Source: Clostridium amylolyticum (GTDB taxonomy: Bacteria; Bacillota; Clostridia; Clostridiales; Clostridiaceae). Taken from it: a stretch of DNA of 64,000 bases. Of this stretch, positions 43,021-51,754 are shown in pieces; within the stretch, counting starts at the first letter, position 1, and the number at the start of each line of letters is the position of its first letter. Location: positions 292,653-356,652 of the forward strand of contig NZ_FQZO01000005.1 of assembly GCF_900142075.1 (NCBI RefSeq), in the 5' to 3' direction. The notes under the pieces are model-generated. The model worked only from the letters and a program-made list of their open reading frames with translations, was not told the origin of the DNA and ran no database searches. A program made the translations under genes and the position numbers.

Positions 43021-45462
43021 TTACTCATGAGTAAAGTTAAGTTTACCATCCTCTTCAGTTACCATAACCTTATCACCATGTTTAATATTGCCTTTTAGCA
43101 TTTCTTCACTGAGTTTATCTTCCACAGTTTTAGTTATCATCCTTCTTAATGGCCTTGCTCCATAAGTTACATCAAAGCCCTGTTTAGCTAGTAACTTTTC
43201 ACTACTATCATCAAAGGATATAAATATATTTTGCTCCTTTAATCTATCTTTTACAGAGTTAAGCATTAGCTTTACAATTTGCTCTAAATCTTTTTCTTGA
43301 AGTTGATGGAATACTATTATATCATCTATTCTATTTAAAAACTCTGGTCTAAAAGTTTTTCTAAGCTCTTCCATAACATTTTCCTTCATCTTTTCGTGTT
43401 CACTGTTAATATTATCTGATTCAGGAGCGAATCCCAAGGTTCTCTGCTTTCTTATAGTATGAGCTCCTACATTGGAAGTCATGATTATTATTGTATTTTT
43501 GAAGCTTACAGTTTTTCCCTTTCCATCTGTAAGTCTTCCATCTTCAAGGATTTGTAAAAGTACATTAAATACATCTGGATGAGCTTTTTCAATTTCATCG
43601 AAAAGTACCACAGAATATGGATGGGTTCTCACCTTATCTGTAAGCTGTCCGCCTTCATCATAACCTACATACCCTGGAGGGGATCCTATAAGCCTTGAAA
43701 CGGTATGCTTTTCCATATATTCTGACATATCTACTCTTATTATATTATTTTCATCCCCAAACATTGCCTCAGCCAAGGACTTAGATAATTCAGTTTTACC
43801 TACTCCTGTAGGTCCTAAGAATATGAATGAACCAATAGGCCTATTAGGATCTTTCAAACCAACCCTTGCTCTACGTACCGCTTGAGATACCGATTTAACC
43901 GCTTCCTCTTGACCAATTACCCTATTATGAAGAATTTCTTCTAATTTTAAAAGTCTATCAGACTCTTTTTCTGTAAGCTTTTCTACAGGTACATTTGTCC
44001 ATTTAGCTACCACTGCAGCTATCTGAGGTTCTCCTACCACCTGAGTTTGGAAGCTATTTTGTGTAGTCCAATTTTTCTTTAAAGCCTCTAACTTTTCTTT
44101 TAGTTCCTTTTCCTTATCCCTTAAAGCTGCTGCTTTCTCAAAGTCTTGAACACTTATAGAATCTTCCTTTTCTTTAGTAATCTTCTCAATTTCATCTTCT
44201 ATTTGCTTTAGATCTGGTGGTGCTGTAAGGTTTTGTATCCTTACCTTTGCTCCTGCTTCATCAATTAAATCTATAGCTTTATCTGGTAAGTATCTATCTG
44301 TTATATATCTATCTGATAAATTTACCGCAGCCTCCAAAGCCTCATCTGTTATTTTAACCCTATGATGAGCTTCATATTTATCCCTTAATCCTTTTAATAT
44401 TTCTAAAGCTTCTCCTTTAGTAGGCTCTCCAACATTTACTGGCTGAAACCTTCTTTCTAAGGCTGAATCTTTTTCTATATGCTTTCTATATTCATCTATG
44501 GTAGTAGCACCTATACATTGAATTTCACCTCTAGCTAAAGCAGGTTTTAATATATTTGAGGCATCTATTGCTCCTTCTGCTCCCCCTGCACCGATTATAG
44601 TGTGAATTTCATCTATAAATAATATTACGTTACCTGCTTGTTTTATTTCTTCCATAACCTTTTTTAATCTTTCTTCAAATTCACCTCTATATTTTGCTCC
44701 AGCAATCATAGAAGAAATATCTAAGGTTACAACTCTCTTGTTCTTTAATATTTCAGGCATATTTCCTTCCACTATCTTTTGAGCTAACCCTTCTGCTATG
44801 GCTGTTTTACCTACTCCAGGATCACCGATAAGACATGGATTGTTTTTAAGCCTTCTACTAAGTATTTCTAAAACCCTCTGAGTTTCATCATCTCTTCCTA
44901 TTACTGGATCTAGTTTGCCTTCTCTAGCCATTTCAGTTAAATCCCGTCCAAACTGATTTAAAGTAGGAGTATTATTATCTTTTCTTTTAGCTGAAGGAGT
45001 ATTGCTAGAAGCTCCTGATGCATTTTGTCCACTCATACTATTAATTATTTCATTTCTTAAATTTTCTATATTTACATTAAGGTTTACAAGTATGGTGTAT
45101 GCAACACCCTCCTGTTCTCTAATTAAAGCTAAAAGCATATGCTCTGTGCTAATATAATTATGTCCTAAATTTCTAGCTTCTAAAAGGCTTAAGTCTAAAA
45201 GTCTCTTAGTTCTTGGTGTTAAAGCAATTTCATTTTTAAATATTTCTATATCTCCGAAACCTACATATTCTTCTACTAATTTTCTTACGGCATCATCGGT
45301 TACATTCATGGAATTTAAAAGTTCTTTACTTATTCCTTCTACTCTTAGGATTCCTAAAAGTATGTGTTCTGTACCAATATACCCATGTTTAAAATACTGT
45401 GCTTCTTCTTGAGCAAACATTATTACCTTTTGTGCTCTTTCAGTAAATCTTTCAAACATCAT
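43021..45462 (-). CDS. clpC: ATP-dependent Clp protease ATPase subunit ClpC
   Basis: The 813-residue AAA+ unfoldase has two Clp N repeats (ERFTERAQKVIMFAQEEA; TPRTKRLLDLSLLEARNLGHNYISTEHMLLAL), a first ATPase with GDPGVGKT, a UVR/coiled middle region, a second ATPase with GPTGVGKT, and a ClpP-binding LGF loop (TLGFAPE). It degrades McsB-tagged proteins with ClpP. It is the last gene of the CtsR-controlled operon. Confidence 0.98.
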   Translation of the reverse strand: MMFERFTERAQKVIMFAQEEAQYFKHGYIGTEHILLGILRVEGISKELLNSMNVTDDAVRKLVEEYVGFGDIEIFKNEIALTPRTKRLLDLSLLEARNLGHNYISTEHMLLALIREQEGVAYTILVNLNVNIENLRNEIINSMSGQNASGASSNTPSAKRKDNNTPTLNQFGRDLTEMAREGKLDPVIGRDDETQRVLEILSRRLKNNPCLIGDPGVGKTAIAEGLAQKIVEGNMPEILKNKRVVTLDISSMIAGAKYRGEFEERLKKVMEEIKQAGNVILFIDEIHTIIGAGGAEGAIDASNILKPALARGEIQCIGATTIDEYRKHIEKDSALERRFQPVNVGEPTKGEALEILKGLRDKYEAHHRVKITDEALEAAVNLSDRYITDRYLPDKAIDLIDEAGAKVRIQNLTAPPDLKQIEDEIEKITKEKEDSISVQDFEKAAALRDKEKELKEKLEALKKNWTTQNSFQTQVVGEPQIAAVVAKWTNVPVEKLTEKESDRLLKLEEILHNRVIGQEEAVKSVSQAVRRARVGLKDPNRPIGSFIFLGPTGVGKTELSKSLAEAMFGDENNIIRVDMSEYMEKHTVSRLIGSPPGYVGYDEGGQLTDKVRTHPYSVVLFDEIEKAHPDVFNVLLQILEDGRLTDGKGKTVSFKNTIIIMTSNVGAHTIRKQRTLGFAPESDNINSEHEKMKENVMEELRKTFRPEFLNRIDDIIVFHQLQEKDLEQIVKLMLNSVKDRLKEQNIFISFDDSSEKLLAKQGFDVTYGARPLRRMITKTVEDKLSEEMLKGNIKHGDKVMVTEEDGKLNFTHE

Positions 45463-45484
45463 AATACTTTACCTCCATTCATCT

Positions 45485-46516
45485 CTACATTAAGTTACTT
45501 AGTGTTTCCCGTACAAATTTGGCTCTTTCTATATCTCTTTCTCTTTCGTTTAAACTTCTAGAAATATTTTGTTGCAAGGTAGCTGGCTGGGTATTTACTA
45601 AAAGTCCGTTTATAATAGCCTTATCTACACCTTCCACCAAAGACATTTCAAGTCCTAATCTAACATTAGATAACAAATCAAGACACTCTGTAGAAGTTAA
45701 AACCCTAGCACTTTGAAGCATAGCCAAAGATCTAAAAACTTTATCTTCCAGCTCATATTTGTATTTAGATAAAATTAATTCCCTGGATCTATTTTCCTGA
45801 TCTAATATCTGACCTACAGCAGCTTCCAAATTTGCTATTATCTCCTCTTCACTCATGCCTAGGGTTATTTGATTGGAAATTTGATAAATATTTCCATCTG
45901 CATTAGACCCTTCACCATATAACCCTCTAAGGGTCATACCAACTTGAGTTAAAGCTTTTAAAACCTGTGTAATTTCTTTATTCATAGTAAGGGCTGGAAG
46001 ATGAATCATTACAGAAGCCCTTACTCCAGTACCTAAGTTAGTAGGGCATGCTGTTAAATATCCTAAGTTTTCATCAAAAGCGAAATCTAAAGTTTCCTCT
46101 AGCATGCTATCTATTTTATCTGCCATCTCATAGGCTTCTTTTAAATTAAATCCACTACTTATGCATTGAAGCCTTATGTGATCTTCTTCGTTTATCATCA
46201 TACTAACGGTTTCTTCTCTATTTAAAATAAAAGCTGACTTATTTGGTGTTTTAAGCAAATTAGGACTTATTAGATGTTTTTCTAAATAACTTTTTAGCTC
46301 ATTAGAATCTTTTTCCCACAACCTGATAGTTTTAAAGTCATTCTTCATATGGGTCGAAGTATAAAAGGCTCTTTCTATAGTTTCTATTAGATTTTTACAT
46401 TGTTCTTCACTTAAATTATGTGGAAAAGGCATATTTTTAATATTTCTTGCTATCCTTATCCTACTGCTGATTAATGGCTCTACCTTTGAATCACCATCAT
46501 ACATCCAATTTTTCAT
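45485..46516 (-). CDS. mcsB: Protein arginine kinase McsB
   Basis: The 343-residue protein has the phosphagen-kinase catalytic domain: SSRIRIARNIKNMPFP, NEEDHIR (as INEEDHIRLQ), CPTNLGTGVRASVMIHLP. McsB phosphorylates arginines to mark proteins for ClpCP and to inactivate CtsR. It follows mcsA by 11 bases. Confidence 0.97.
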   Translation of the reverse strand: MKNWMYDGDSKVEPLISSRIRIARNIKNMPFPHNLSEEQCKNLIETIERAFYTSTHMKNDFKTIRLWEKDSNELKSYLEKHLISPNLLKTPNKSAFILNREETVSMMINEEDHIRLQCISSGFNLKEAYEMADKIDSMLEETLDFAFDENLGYLTACPTNLGTGVRASVMIHLPALTMNKEITQVLKALTQVGMTLRGLYGEGSNADGNIYQISNQITLGMSEEEIIANLEAAVGQILDQENRSRELILSKYKYELEDKVFRSLAMLQSARVLTSTECLDLLSNVRLGLEMSLVEGVDKAIINGLLVNTQPATLQQNISRSLNERERDIERAKFVRETLSNLM

Positions 46517-46527
46517 ATCCCCACCTC

Positions 46528-47040
46528 CTAATCCTGCTTATTTTGAAGATTTTTAATTTCATCCCTTATAAGAGCAGCTTTTTCGTATTCTTCAGCAAAT
46601 ATAGCTTTTTGCAACTCTTCCTTAAGTTTCAGAAGTCTTTTTTTCTCAACTAATTCCATGCCCGCTTTCTTTGGCACCTTTCCTCTGTGTTCTAACTTTC
46701 CTTGAACCCTTCTTACAATAGGGGTAACTGTGCTACTAAAGGTTTTATAGCACTGATCACACCCTAAAAGACCTAGCCTTTTAAATTCTGCTGCACTGGT
46801 GTCACATTTAGGACACTTAACTTCAGTGCGCTCCGCATTCTCAGATTCTTTATTCATATAATCCATAAAACCGCTTAAAATATTCTGAAAAGAAAAAGGT
46901 GAAATCATATCTGAAGAAAAGGATAGCTCTTGACTTTTCTCTGCACAGCTTTGACAAATATTCAACTCTTTCTTATCACCATTTATCATCTTTACTATAT
47001 GAACTGTTGCTTGGTTTTCATGACATTTTTCACACAACAT
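46528..47040 (-). CDS. mcsA: McsA, activator of McsB
   Basis: The 170-residue protein has two zinc-finger pairs (CEKCHENQA...CQSCAEK and CPKCDTS...GCDQCYK) and a C-terminal UVR motif (LKEELQKAIFAEEYEKAALIRDEIKNL). McsA binds and activates McsB and helps control CtsR. It follows ctsR by 16 bases. Confidence 0.96.
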   Translation of the reverse strand: MLCEKCHENQATVHIVKMINGDKKELNICQSCAEKSQELSFSSDMISPFSFQNILSGFMDYMNKESENAERTEVKCPKCDTSAAEFKRLGLLGCDQCYKTFSSTVTPIVRRVQGKLEHRGKVPKKAGMELVEKKRLLKLKEELQKAIFAEEYEKAALIRDEIKNLQNKQD

Positions 47041-47056
47041 AAACTATTCACTCCCA

Positions 47057-47509
47057 TTAACTTAGAATAACCCATATTATTGATTTTAATATGTCTGCCC
47101 TTAATTTATTCTTATTCTCCACTTTGCAAAGGGTCCTATCATTTAGTGTGAGCTTAATGATCTCAAACTCCCGCTCTGTGATGAGATCAGAGTCAAATAA
47201 GCTTTCAAGTAAAGCCAGGGAATTATCATAAGTAACACTTTCTCCAATACTTTCAATAATTTTTTCTGCCCTGCTTTCAAAGTCTTCAAAATTTATCTTT
47301 CTAATTACTATATACCCGCCACCACCTCTTCTGCTTTCAATGATATATCCTTTGTCATGGGTAAAACGCGTAGTAAGCACATAATTAATCTGAGAAGGTG
47401 CACAGCTAAAATAATCAGCTAATTCATTTCTCTGTATTTGAAGTTCTTCTTCGCTTTCCTTCATCATGTTCTTAATAAATTCTTCTATAATATCTGATAA
47501 TCTTGCCAT
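47057..47509 (-). CDS. ctsR: Class III heat-shock repressor CtsR
   Basis: The 150-residue repressor has the winged HTH (NELADYFSCAPSQINYVLTTRFTHDKGYIIESRRGGGGYI), with the glycine-rich GGGGY wing that senses heat in Bacillus, and a C-terminal dimerisation region. It is the first gene of the operon and has a perfect-format CtsR operator just upstream. Confidence 0.97.
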   Translation of the reverse strand: MARLSDIIEEFIKNMMKESEEELQIQRNELADYFSCAPSQINYVLTTRFTHDKGYIIESRRGGGGYIVIRKINFEDFESRAEKIIESIGESVTYDNSLALLESLFDSDLITEREFEIIKLTLNDRTLCKVENKNKLRADILKSIIWVILS

Positions 47510-47538
47510 TACATCACCCTGTTCACAATCTATCTTAC

Positions 47539-47592
47539 TTTGACTTTCTTTGACCTTAATATTATCATAATATTTTTATTGTTGCCAGGCAA
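47539..47592 (-). promoter_or_regulatory. ctsR operon promoter and CtsR operator
   Basis: TTGCCT (47592-47587) and TATGAT (47569-47564) lie 17 bases apart on the minus strand. The operator GGTCAAA-GAA-AGTCAAA (47555-47539) is the known CtsR direct heptad repeat and starts near +1, as expected for autorepression. Confidence 0.9.
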
Positions 47593-47750
47593 TAAATAAA
47601 ATATTAAATTATTGAGAATTTTTATTGAATAAATAAACTTATATGTGGTTATCATGGATTTCCTCATTATTACTTAATAATTCTTTTTATAGGATGATTT
47701 TAGTTTACACATAATAAGAGTGGTTATAATATATAACGGAGCTGATAAAT

Positions 47751-48401
47751 ATGAAAATCCAGTGGATAGCACACTCTTGTTTTTTAATAGAAGATTCCTT
47801 AGGTAAAAGAATTCTTACGGATCCTTTTCACAAGAGTATAGGCTATGAACCTTATAAAGAATCCATTCAAGCCGTAACTATAAGCCATAATCACTTTGAT
47901 CATAACAACTCGGAAGGCTATGCTGATAAATCAATAATAATAAATACATGTGGTTTCCATGACTTAGGTTTTGTTAAAGTACATGGCTTTTCTAGTTATC
48001 ATGATAACCTTCAAGGTGCAAAGCGTGGAAACAACATAATTTTTGTTTATGAAATAGATGGTTTTAGGCTATGTCATCTAGGAGACTTAGGTCATGCCTT
48101 AGACTCAGAGTATGTATCAAAGCTTGGTGCTATTGACATCCTTTTTATTCCTGTAGGGGGTCATTATACTTTAGATGGCAATGAAGCATATAAATTATGC
48201 AGTGTTATTAAAAGCAGCATAGTTATACCCATGCATTATCATACTTCAGACAATACTATGTCCCTAGATGGTCCTGAAGAATTTATTGTGCACATGAAAA
48301 ATGTTGAAAAAATTCAAGGAAATACTTTTTTAATAGAGAGTAAGGAACCTTATAAAAATAAAGTTATATTACTCACCCCTAAAGAAATTAAATTCTCTTA
48401 A
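47751..48401 (+). CDS. Metallo-beta-lactamase-fold hydrolase
   Basis: The 216-residue protein is an UlaG/UPF0173-like metal-dependent hydrolase: HSCFLIE, the metal motif HNHFDH (about 48-53), GDLGH and IPMHYHT. Substrate is unknown. Start ATG follows CGGAG with a TATAAT about 25 bases upstream. It is transcribed alone, divergent from ctsR, and ends in a clear terminator. Confidence 0.88.
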   Translation: MKIQWIAHSCFLIEDSLGKRILTDPFHKSIGYEPYKESIQAVTISHNHFDHNNSEGYADKSIIINTCGFHDLGFVKVHGFSSYHDNLQGAKRGNNIIFVYEIDGFRLCHLGDLGHALDSEYVSKLGAIDILFIPVGGHYTLDGNEAYKLCSVIKSSIVIPMHYHTSDNTMSLDGPEEFIVHMKNVEKIQGNTFLIESKEPYKNKVILLTPKEIKFS

Positions 48402-48408
48402 AATTATA

Positions 48409-48438
48409 AGAAGCAGAAAAAATATTTTTTCTGCTTCT
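48409..48438. terminator. Bidirectional terminator between MBL gene and Mur ligase gene
   Basis: AGAAGCAGAAAAA pairs with TTTTTCTGCTTCT around a short centre, with A and T runs on both sides, between the two converging genes. Confidence 0.8.
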
Positions 48439-48471
48439 ACTATGTTAAACATTATATATAAACTTTAGTAA

Positions 48472-50157
48472 TTAATGAGAAAAATCTAAATCTACAGCTA
48501 CAGGATTAAGTTCCTTACTCATGAAATATTGGTTGATAACAGGAATGATAACATCCAGGCATTGTGTAAATAACACTATCACTTCACCATCTTTTGCTGT
48601 TTTCATAGCCTTTAATAATGCTTCTTCTTCCTTATATATTTCTTCTACATTATCCATATTGAAGCCTTCCTCTAATATGCCTAGCTTGATCAAATTAGCG
48701 CTTTCTCCCGGTTTTCTGCCTCTTAAGTCTGCCTGCTCACGAATAAATATTCTATGGCAATAGCGCGCTGCCATACTTCCTAGCTGAGATATGTACTTAT
48801 TTTTCCTATCCCCTGCAGCAGCAATTATTCCTGTTATACTAGAGGGATTTAAAGCTGCAGCTATGGAAAAAACCTCTTGAAAAGCCTCACTATTATGTCC
48901 ATAGTCCAAGATCACTTTGTAATTATCCACACTTATTATATTTTGTCTCCCTGGATTTGTGTATAAATCGCAGTTAATATTCTTTATTACATTAAAAATC
49001 TCTGTAATATTACTGTGAATGGTACTTACTGATGCTATGGCTGCCATAATATTCTTTATGTTGCTCTTAGATATCCCCCCATGAGTAAAAGGTAAATTAT
49101 CTATATTTCCCAGCCTTTCCACTTCTCTATTTATACAGTGTACTAATTCATTTTTTTCAATATAGTAAGCTTCTCCTCCATGCTTTATATGATTTTCCAT
49201 GAGGAGGTTTTTTTCAATATCAAATAAGCAAACATTATCCTTATTATCTACACTATCATATAGTACAGTTAAAGCTAACATAATGAGCTTTCCATCTTTA
49301 GATAATTCTTTACAAACTGTGAATTTTAGCCTAGCAAGATCCTTTATATCATTTATTCCACTCATCCCTATATGATCTTCTGAAAGAGAAGTAATAATAG
49401 TAGCCATGGATTTCTTGTATCCAAGCCCCTTCTTTAATATTCCTCCCCGAGCTGTTTCTAATACTGCTACCTCTACCTCCGGGGACTTTAAAACCTCTCT
49501 AGCACTATAAAAACCTGTAGTATCACCATTTCTTATTTTTCTATCACCTATGTATATCCCTCCTGTGGAGGAAAGTCCCGTATGATAACCCAAGCCTTTA
49601 AGTATGTTATATATTAACCTAACCGTAGTAGTTTTACCATTAGTTCCTGTAACAGATATTATGGGTATTAACCCAATATTATTACTATTGCAGTAATCTT
49701 CTAATTTAGCAATATCCCTGTAAAACCTTTGCAAAAAATCATTATGACTTAATTTAAATGAATGAATTCCGTATCCTAATTGTATTTCATCATTATCCAG
49801 ATTAATATAAGGAATATTAGCACTATCACACCAGTTTATTATATCTTTATACCAACAGTTAGTAATTAATTCTTTAGCCTTTTTCAAAATATATACTTCT
49901 TCTACCCCATTACAAATATCCTGTAATATAGAAATAGCAACTTCCTCTAAGGTATATGTCAGCCAAATATTATATAAGCCCTCTCCATTATATAAATCTA
50001 CGATATTTTCTTCATATCCTGCTTGTTTTGAAATGCTTATATAACTTTCTATTATTCTCCCATAATGCTTCTCACCCTGTTCTAAGCATAAATAAATCAA
50101 TCTTTCTCTTTCTTTGTTATTAGTACCTGGTAATGTTCTTATGATTTTAACCTTCAT
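48472..50157 (-). CDS. Cyanophycin-synthetase-like Mur ligase lacking the ATP-grasp domain
   Basis: The 561-residue protein resembles CphA but skips its ATP-grasp domain. Residues 1-140 look like the CphA N-terminal part (MKVKIIRTLPGTN, and DEIQLGYGIHSF at 123-133); the Mur ligase domain begins by about 165 with P-loop GTNGKTT (171-177), the CphA signature VLETARGGILKKGLGY (232-247), SEDHIG, and a ligase C-terminal domain (LDYGHNSEAF, AAGDRKNK). It should form an amide bond with ATP; whether on cyanophycin-like peptide, polyglutamate or another substrate is unknown. No cyanophycinase or second synthetase gene is adjacent. Confidence 0.8.
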   Translation of the reverse strand: MKVKIIRTLPGTNNKERERLIYLCLEQGEKHYGRIIESYISISKQAGYEENIVDLYNGEGLYNIWLTYTLEEVAISILQDICNGVEEVYILKKAKELITNCWYKDIINWCDSANIPYINLDNDEIQLGYGIHSFKLSHNDFLQRFYRDIAKLEDYCNSNNIGLIPIISVTGTNGKTTTVRLIYNILKGLGYHTGLSSTGGIYIGDRKIRNGDTTGFYSAREVLKSPEVEVAVLETARGGILKKGLGYKKSMATIITSLSEDHIGMSGINDIKDLARLKFTVCKELSKDGKLIMLALTVLYDSVDNKDNVCLFDIEKNLLMENHIKHGGEAYYIEKNELVHCINREVERLGNIDNLPFTHGGISKSNIKNIMAAIASVSTIHSNITEIFNVIKNINCDLYTNPGRQNIISVDNYKVILDYGHNSEAFQEVFSIAAALNPSSITGIIAAAGDRKNKYISQLGSMAARYCHRIFIREQADLRGRKPGESANLIKLGILEEGFNMDNVEEIYKEEEALLKAMKTAKDGEVIVLFTQCLDVIIPVINQYFMSKELNPVAVDLDFSH

Positions 50158-50230
50158 AAAATCACCTGCTCTCGTAAAAAAAGAAATTTATATCCTAATA
50201 TACCTTTCCATATTTATCTATAAAATATAC

Positions 50231-50304
50231 ACCTATAAATACATTCTGCACTTATAAATGCATTCTTCATCTATTAATGTATTCTGCACCTATTAATATT
50301 TTCC
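50231..50304. repeat. Four tandem copies of a 19-base repeat
   Basis: Units starting at 50231, 50250, 50269 and 50288 follow the pattern A(C/T)CTAT(A/T)AAT(A/G)(C/T)ATTCT(G/T)C with a few changes each; the last is partial. It lies downstream of the ferredoxin terminator and upstream of the Mur ligase gene. Confidence 0.65.
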
Positions 50305-50306
50305 AA

Positions 50307-50319
50307 GGTGCCTGACACC
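50307..50319. repeat. Core of the dispersed GGTGCC...CACC repeat
   Basis: GGTGCCTGACACC is a short near-palindrome that matches the core of the repeats at 28802 and 39936 in inverted orientation. It directly precedes the ferredoxin terminator. Confidence 0.4.
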
Positions 50320-50321
50320 AT

Positions 50322-50348
50322 AAAAAAAGACCGCCTTTAAAGGCAGTC
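50322..50348 (-). terminator. Ferredoxin terminator
   Basis: GACTGCCTT pairs with AAGGCGGTC (one G-T pair) and is followed by seven T residues on the minus strand, 11 bases after the ferredoxin stop. Confidence 0.85.
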
Positions 50349-50359
50349 ATTTTCATCGA

Positions 50360-50530
50360 TTAGTCCTGAACAGGAGCTCCTACTGGACATACATTTGCAC
50401 AGTTTCCGCAATCGATGCAAGTATTTGGATCTATTTCATATTGAGTATCCCCTTGAGAAATAGCGTTAACAGGGCACTCTGGAGCGCAAGCTCCGCAGCT
50501 TATGCAAGCATCATTAATTTTGAATGACAT
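50360..50530 (-). CDS. 2[4Fe-4S] ferredoxin, clostridial type
   Basis: A 56-residue frame encodes MSFKINDACISCGACAPECP, then a second cluster motif CIDCGNCANVCPVGAPVQD. The two CxxCxxCxxxCP motifs bind two [4Fe-4S] clusters, as in the classic C. pasteurianum ferredoxin, a low-potential carrier for hydrogenase and pyruvate:ferredoxin oxidoreductase. ATG follows GGAGGTGTTTTGT. It is a single-gene unit with a strong terminator. Confidence 0.97.
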   Translation of the reverse strand: MSFKINDACISCGACAPECPVNAISQGDTQYEIDPNTCIDCGNCANVCPVGAPVQD

Positions 50531-50630
50531 ACAAAACACCTCCTAGATATATGGATGTCCCAAGACACAAATACATTTTAACACGTTTTACATTATTTTT
50601 AAAGATATTTCACATCTTAAATTGTTAAAT

Positions 50631-50834
50631 TTATAGCACTGCAAACCCTAATTCTTCTACAGAGCTTATAAAATCTTCTTCAGTTACAAAGTAGTTATCA
50701 TATACTATACTTATTTCCCCTTTTACTTTATTAATCTCACAGGCAACTACTCCTTGGTGATTAGCAATAGCACCTTTTATTTTAGCAACATCTTCAGAAG
50801 TTTTTATATTTCGGACCTTTAATAAAGATTTCAT
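50631..50834 (-). CDS. HMA-fold small protein without CxxC
   Basis: The 67-residue protein (MKSLLKVRNIKTSEDVAKIKGAI) has the beta-alpha-beta-beta-alpha-beta pattern of heavy-metal-associated domains, including GVVACEINKVKGEISIVYD and a final VEELGFAVL, but the metal-binding CxxC is missing from the first loop. A metallochaperone role is therefore unlikely. ATG at 50832-50834 follows GGGGGAGGG. It starts 17 bases after ricT and is probably co-transcribed. Confidence 0.78.
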   Translation of the reverse strand: MKSLLKVRNIKTSEDVAKIKGAIANHQGVVACEINKVKGEISIVYDNYFVTEEDFISSVEELGFAVL

Positions 50835-50850
50835 ATTTCCCTCCCCCAAG

Positions 50851-51753
50851 CTAACCTTTAAGTAAATCCTTAATGATTGTTTTATCTACTATATCAATTT
50901 CATCCTTTAAATCAGCATCATTAATATTGTCCTCATAGCCACCAGCTATTAATTGAACTTCATTTATATTAACAGATATAATTACTTCTTCATCAAAAGA
51001 ATTTTTCATCTTCACTTTAACAGTTTCCTTAACGGTACTATTACCTATTACTTCTCCTTGGCCTTCTGGAGTTTCAACTATAGAACCTACCTTAGGGAGC
51101 CTTCTTCTAATATCTTCATAGGTACTTTGTTCATAATTAAGGCAACACATTAACCTACCACATATACCAGATATCTTTGTAGGGTTTAAAGATAAGTTCT
51201 GTTCCTTTGCCATCTTTATAGAAACTGAGGCAAAATCTCCTAAAAAGCTTGAGCAACATAGAGGTCTTCCACAAGGTCCTAGACCGCCTATCATTTTTGC
51301 TTCATCTCTAACTCCAATTTGTCTAAGCTCAATCCTTGTTTTAAATATAGTTGCTAAATCTTTTACTAATTCCCTAAAATCAACTCTTCCTTCTGCTGTA
51401 AAATAAAATATAACTTTGTTGTTATCAAAGGTATACTCTACATCTATTAGCTTCATGTTCAGATTATGCTCTAAAATTTTATTAAGGCATATATCTAAAG
51501 CTTCTTTTTCTTTTTTCTTATTCTCTTCGTGCTTTGTCATATCCTCTGAATCAGCAACTCTCAAAACATTTTTAAGAGGTGAAACTATTTCCTCTTCTGA
51601 AATGTTCTTTGGACCGATTACGCATTCTCCAAACTCTATTCCTCTAGCTGTTTCTACTATTAAGTAATTGCTTTTCTCTATGTTTAAATCTCCTGGTGCG
51701 AAATAATATATCTTACCTGCTTTTTTAAATCTAACTCCAACCACTGTTATCAT
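50851..51753 (-). CDS. ricT: RicT (YaaT), PSP1-domain regulator of RNase Y
   Basis: The 300-residue protein contains the PSP1 domain and the cysteine-rich segment CGPCGRPLCCSSFLG and GICGRLMCCLNYE. In Bacillus, YaaT/RicT with RicA and RicF forms an iron-sulfur complex that directs RNase Y cleavage and affects sporulation phosphorelay. It directly follows holB, as in Bacillus. Confidence 0.94.
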   Translation of the reverse strand: MITVVGVRFKKAGKIYYFAPGDLNIEKSNYLIVETARGIEFGECVIGPKNISEEEIVSPLKNVLRVADSEDMTKHEENKKKEKEALDICLNKILEHNLNMKLIDVEYTFDNNKVIFYFTAEGRVDFRELVKDLATIFKTRIELRQIGVRDEAKMIGGLGPCGRPLCCSSFLGDFASVSIKMAKEQNLSLNPTKISGICGRLMCCLNYEQSTYEDIRRRLPKVGSIVETPEGQGEVIGNSTVKETVKVKMKNSFDEEVIISVNINEVQLIAGGYEDNINDADLKDEIDIVDKTIIKDLLKG

Positions 51754-51754
51754 A

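Noticed and set aside
50231..50304. CRISPR-like array
   Set aside because: The units are contiguous with no unique spacers, and no cas gene is in the window, so it is only a tandem repeat.
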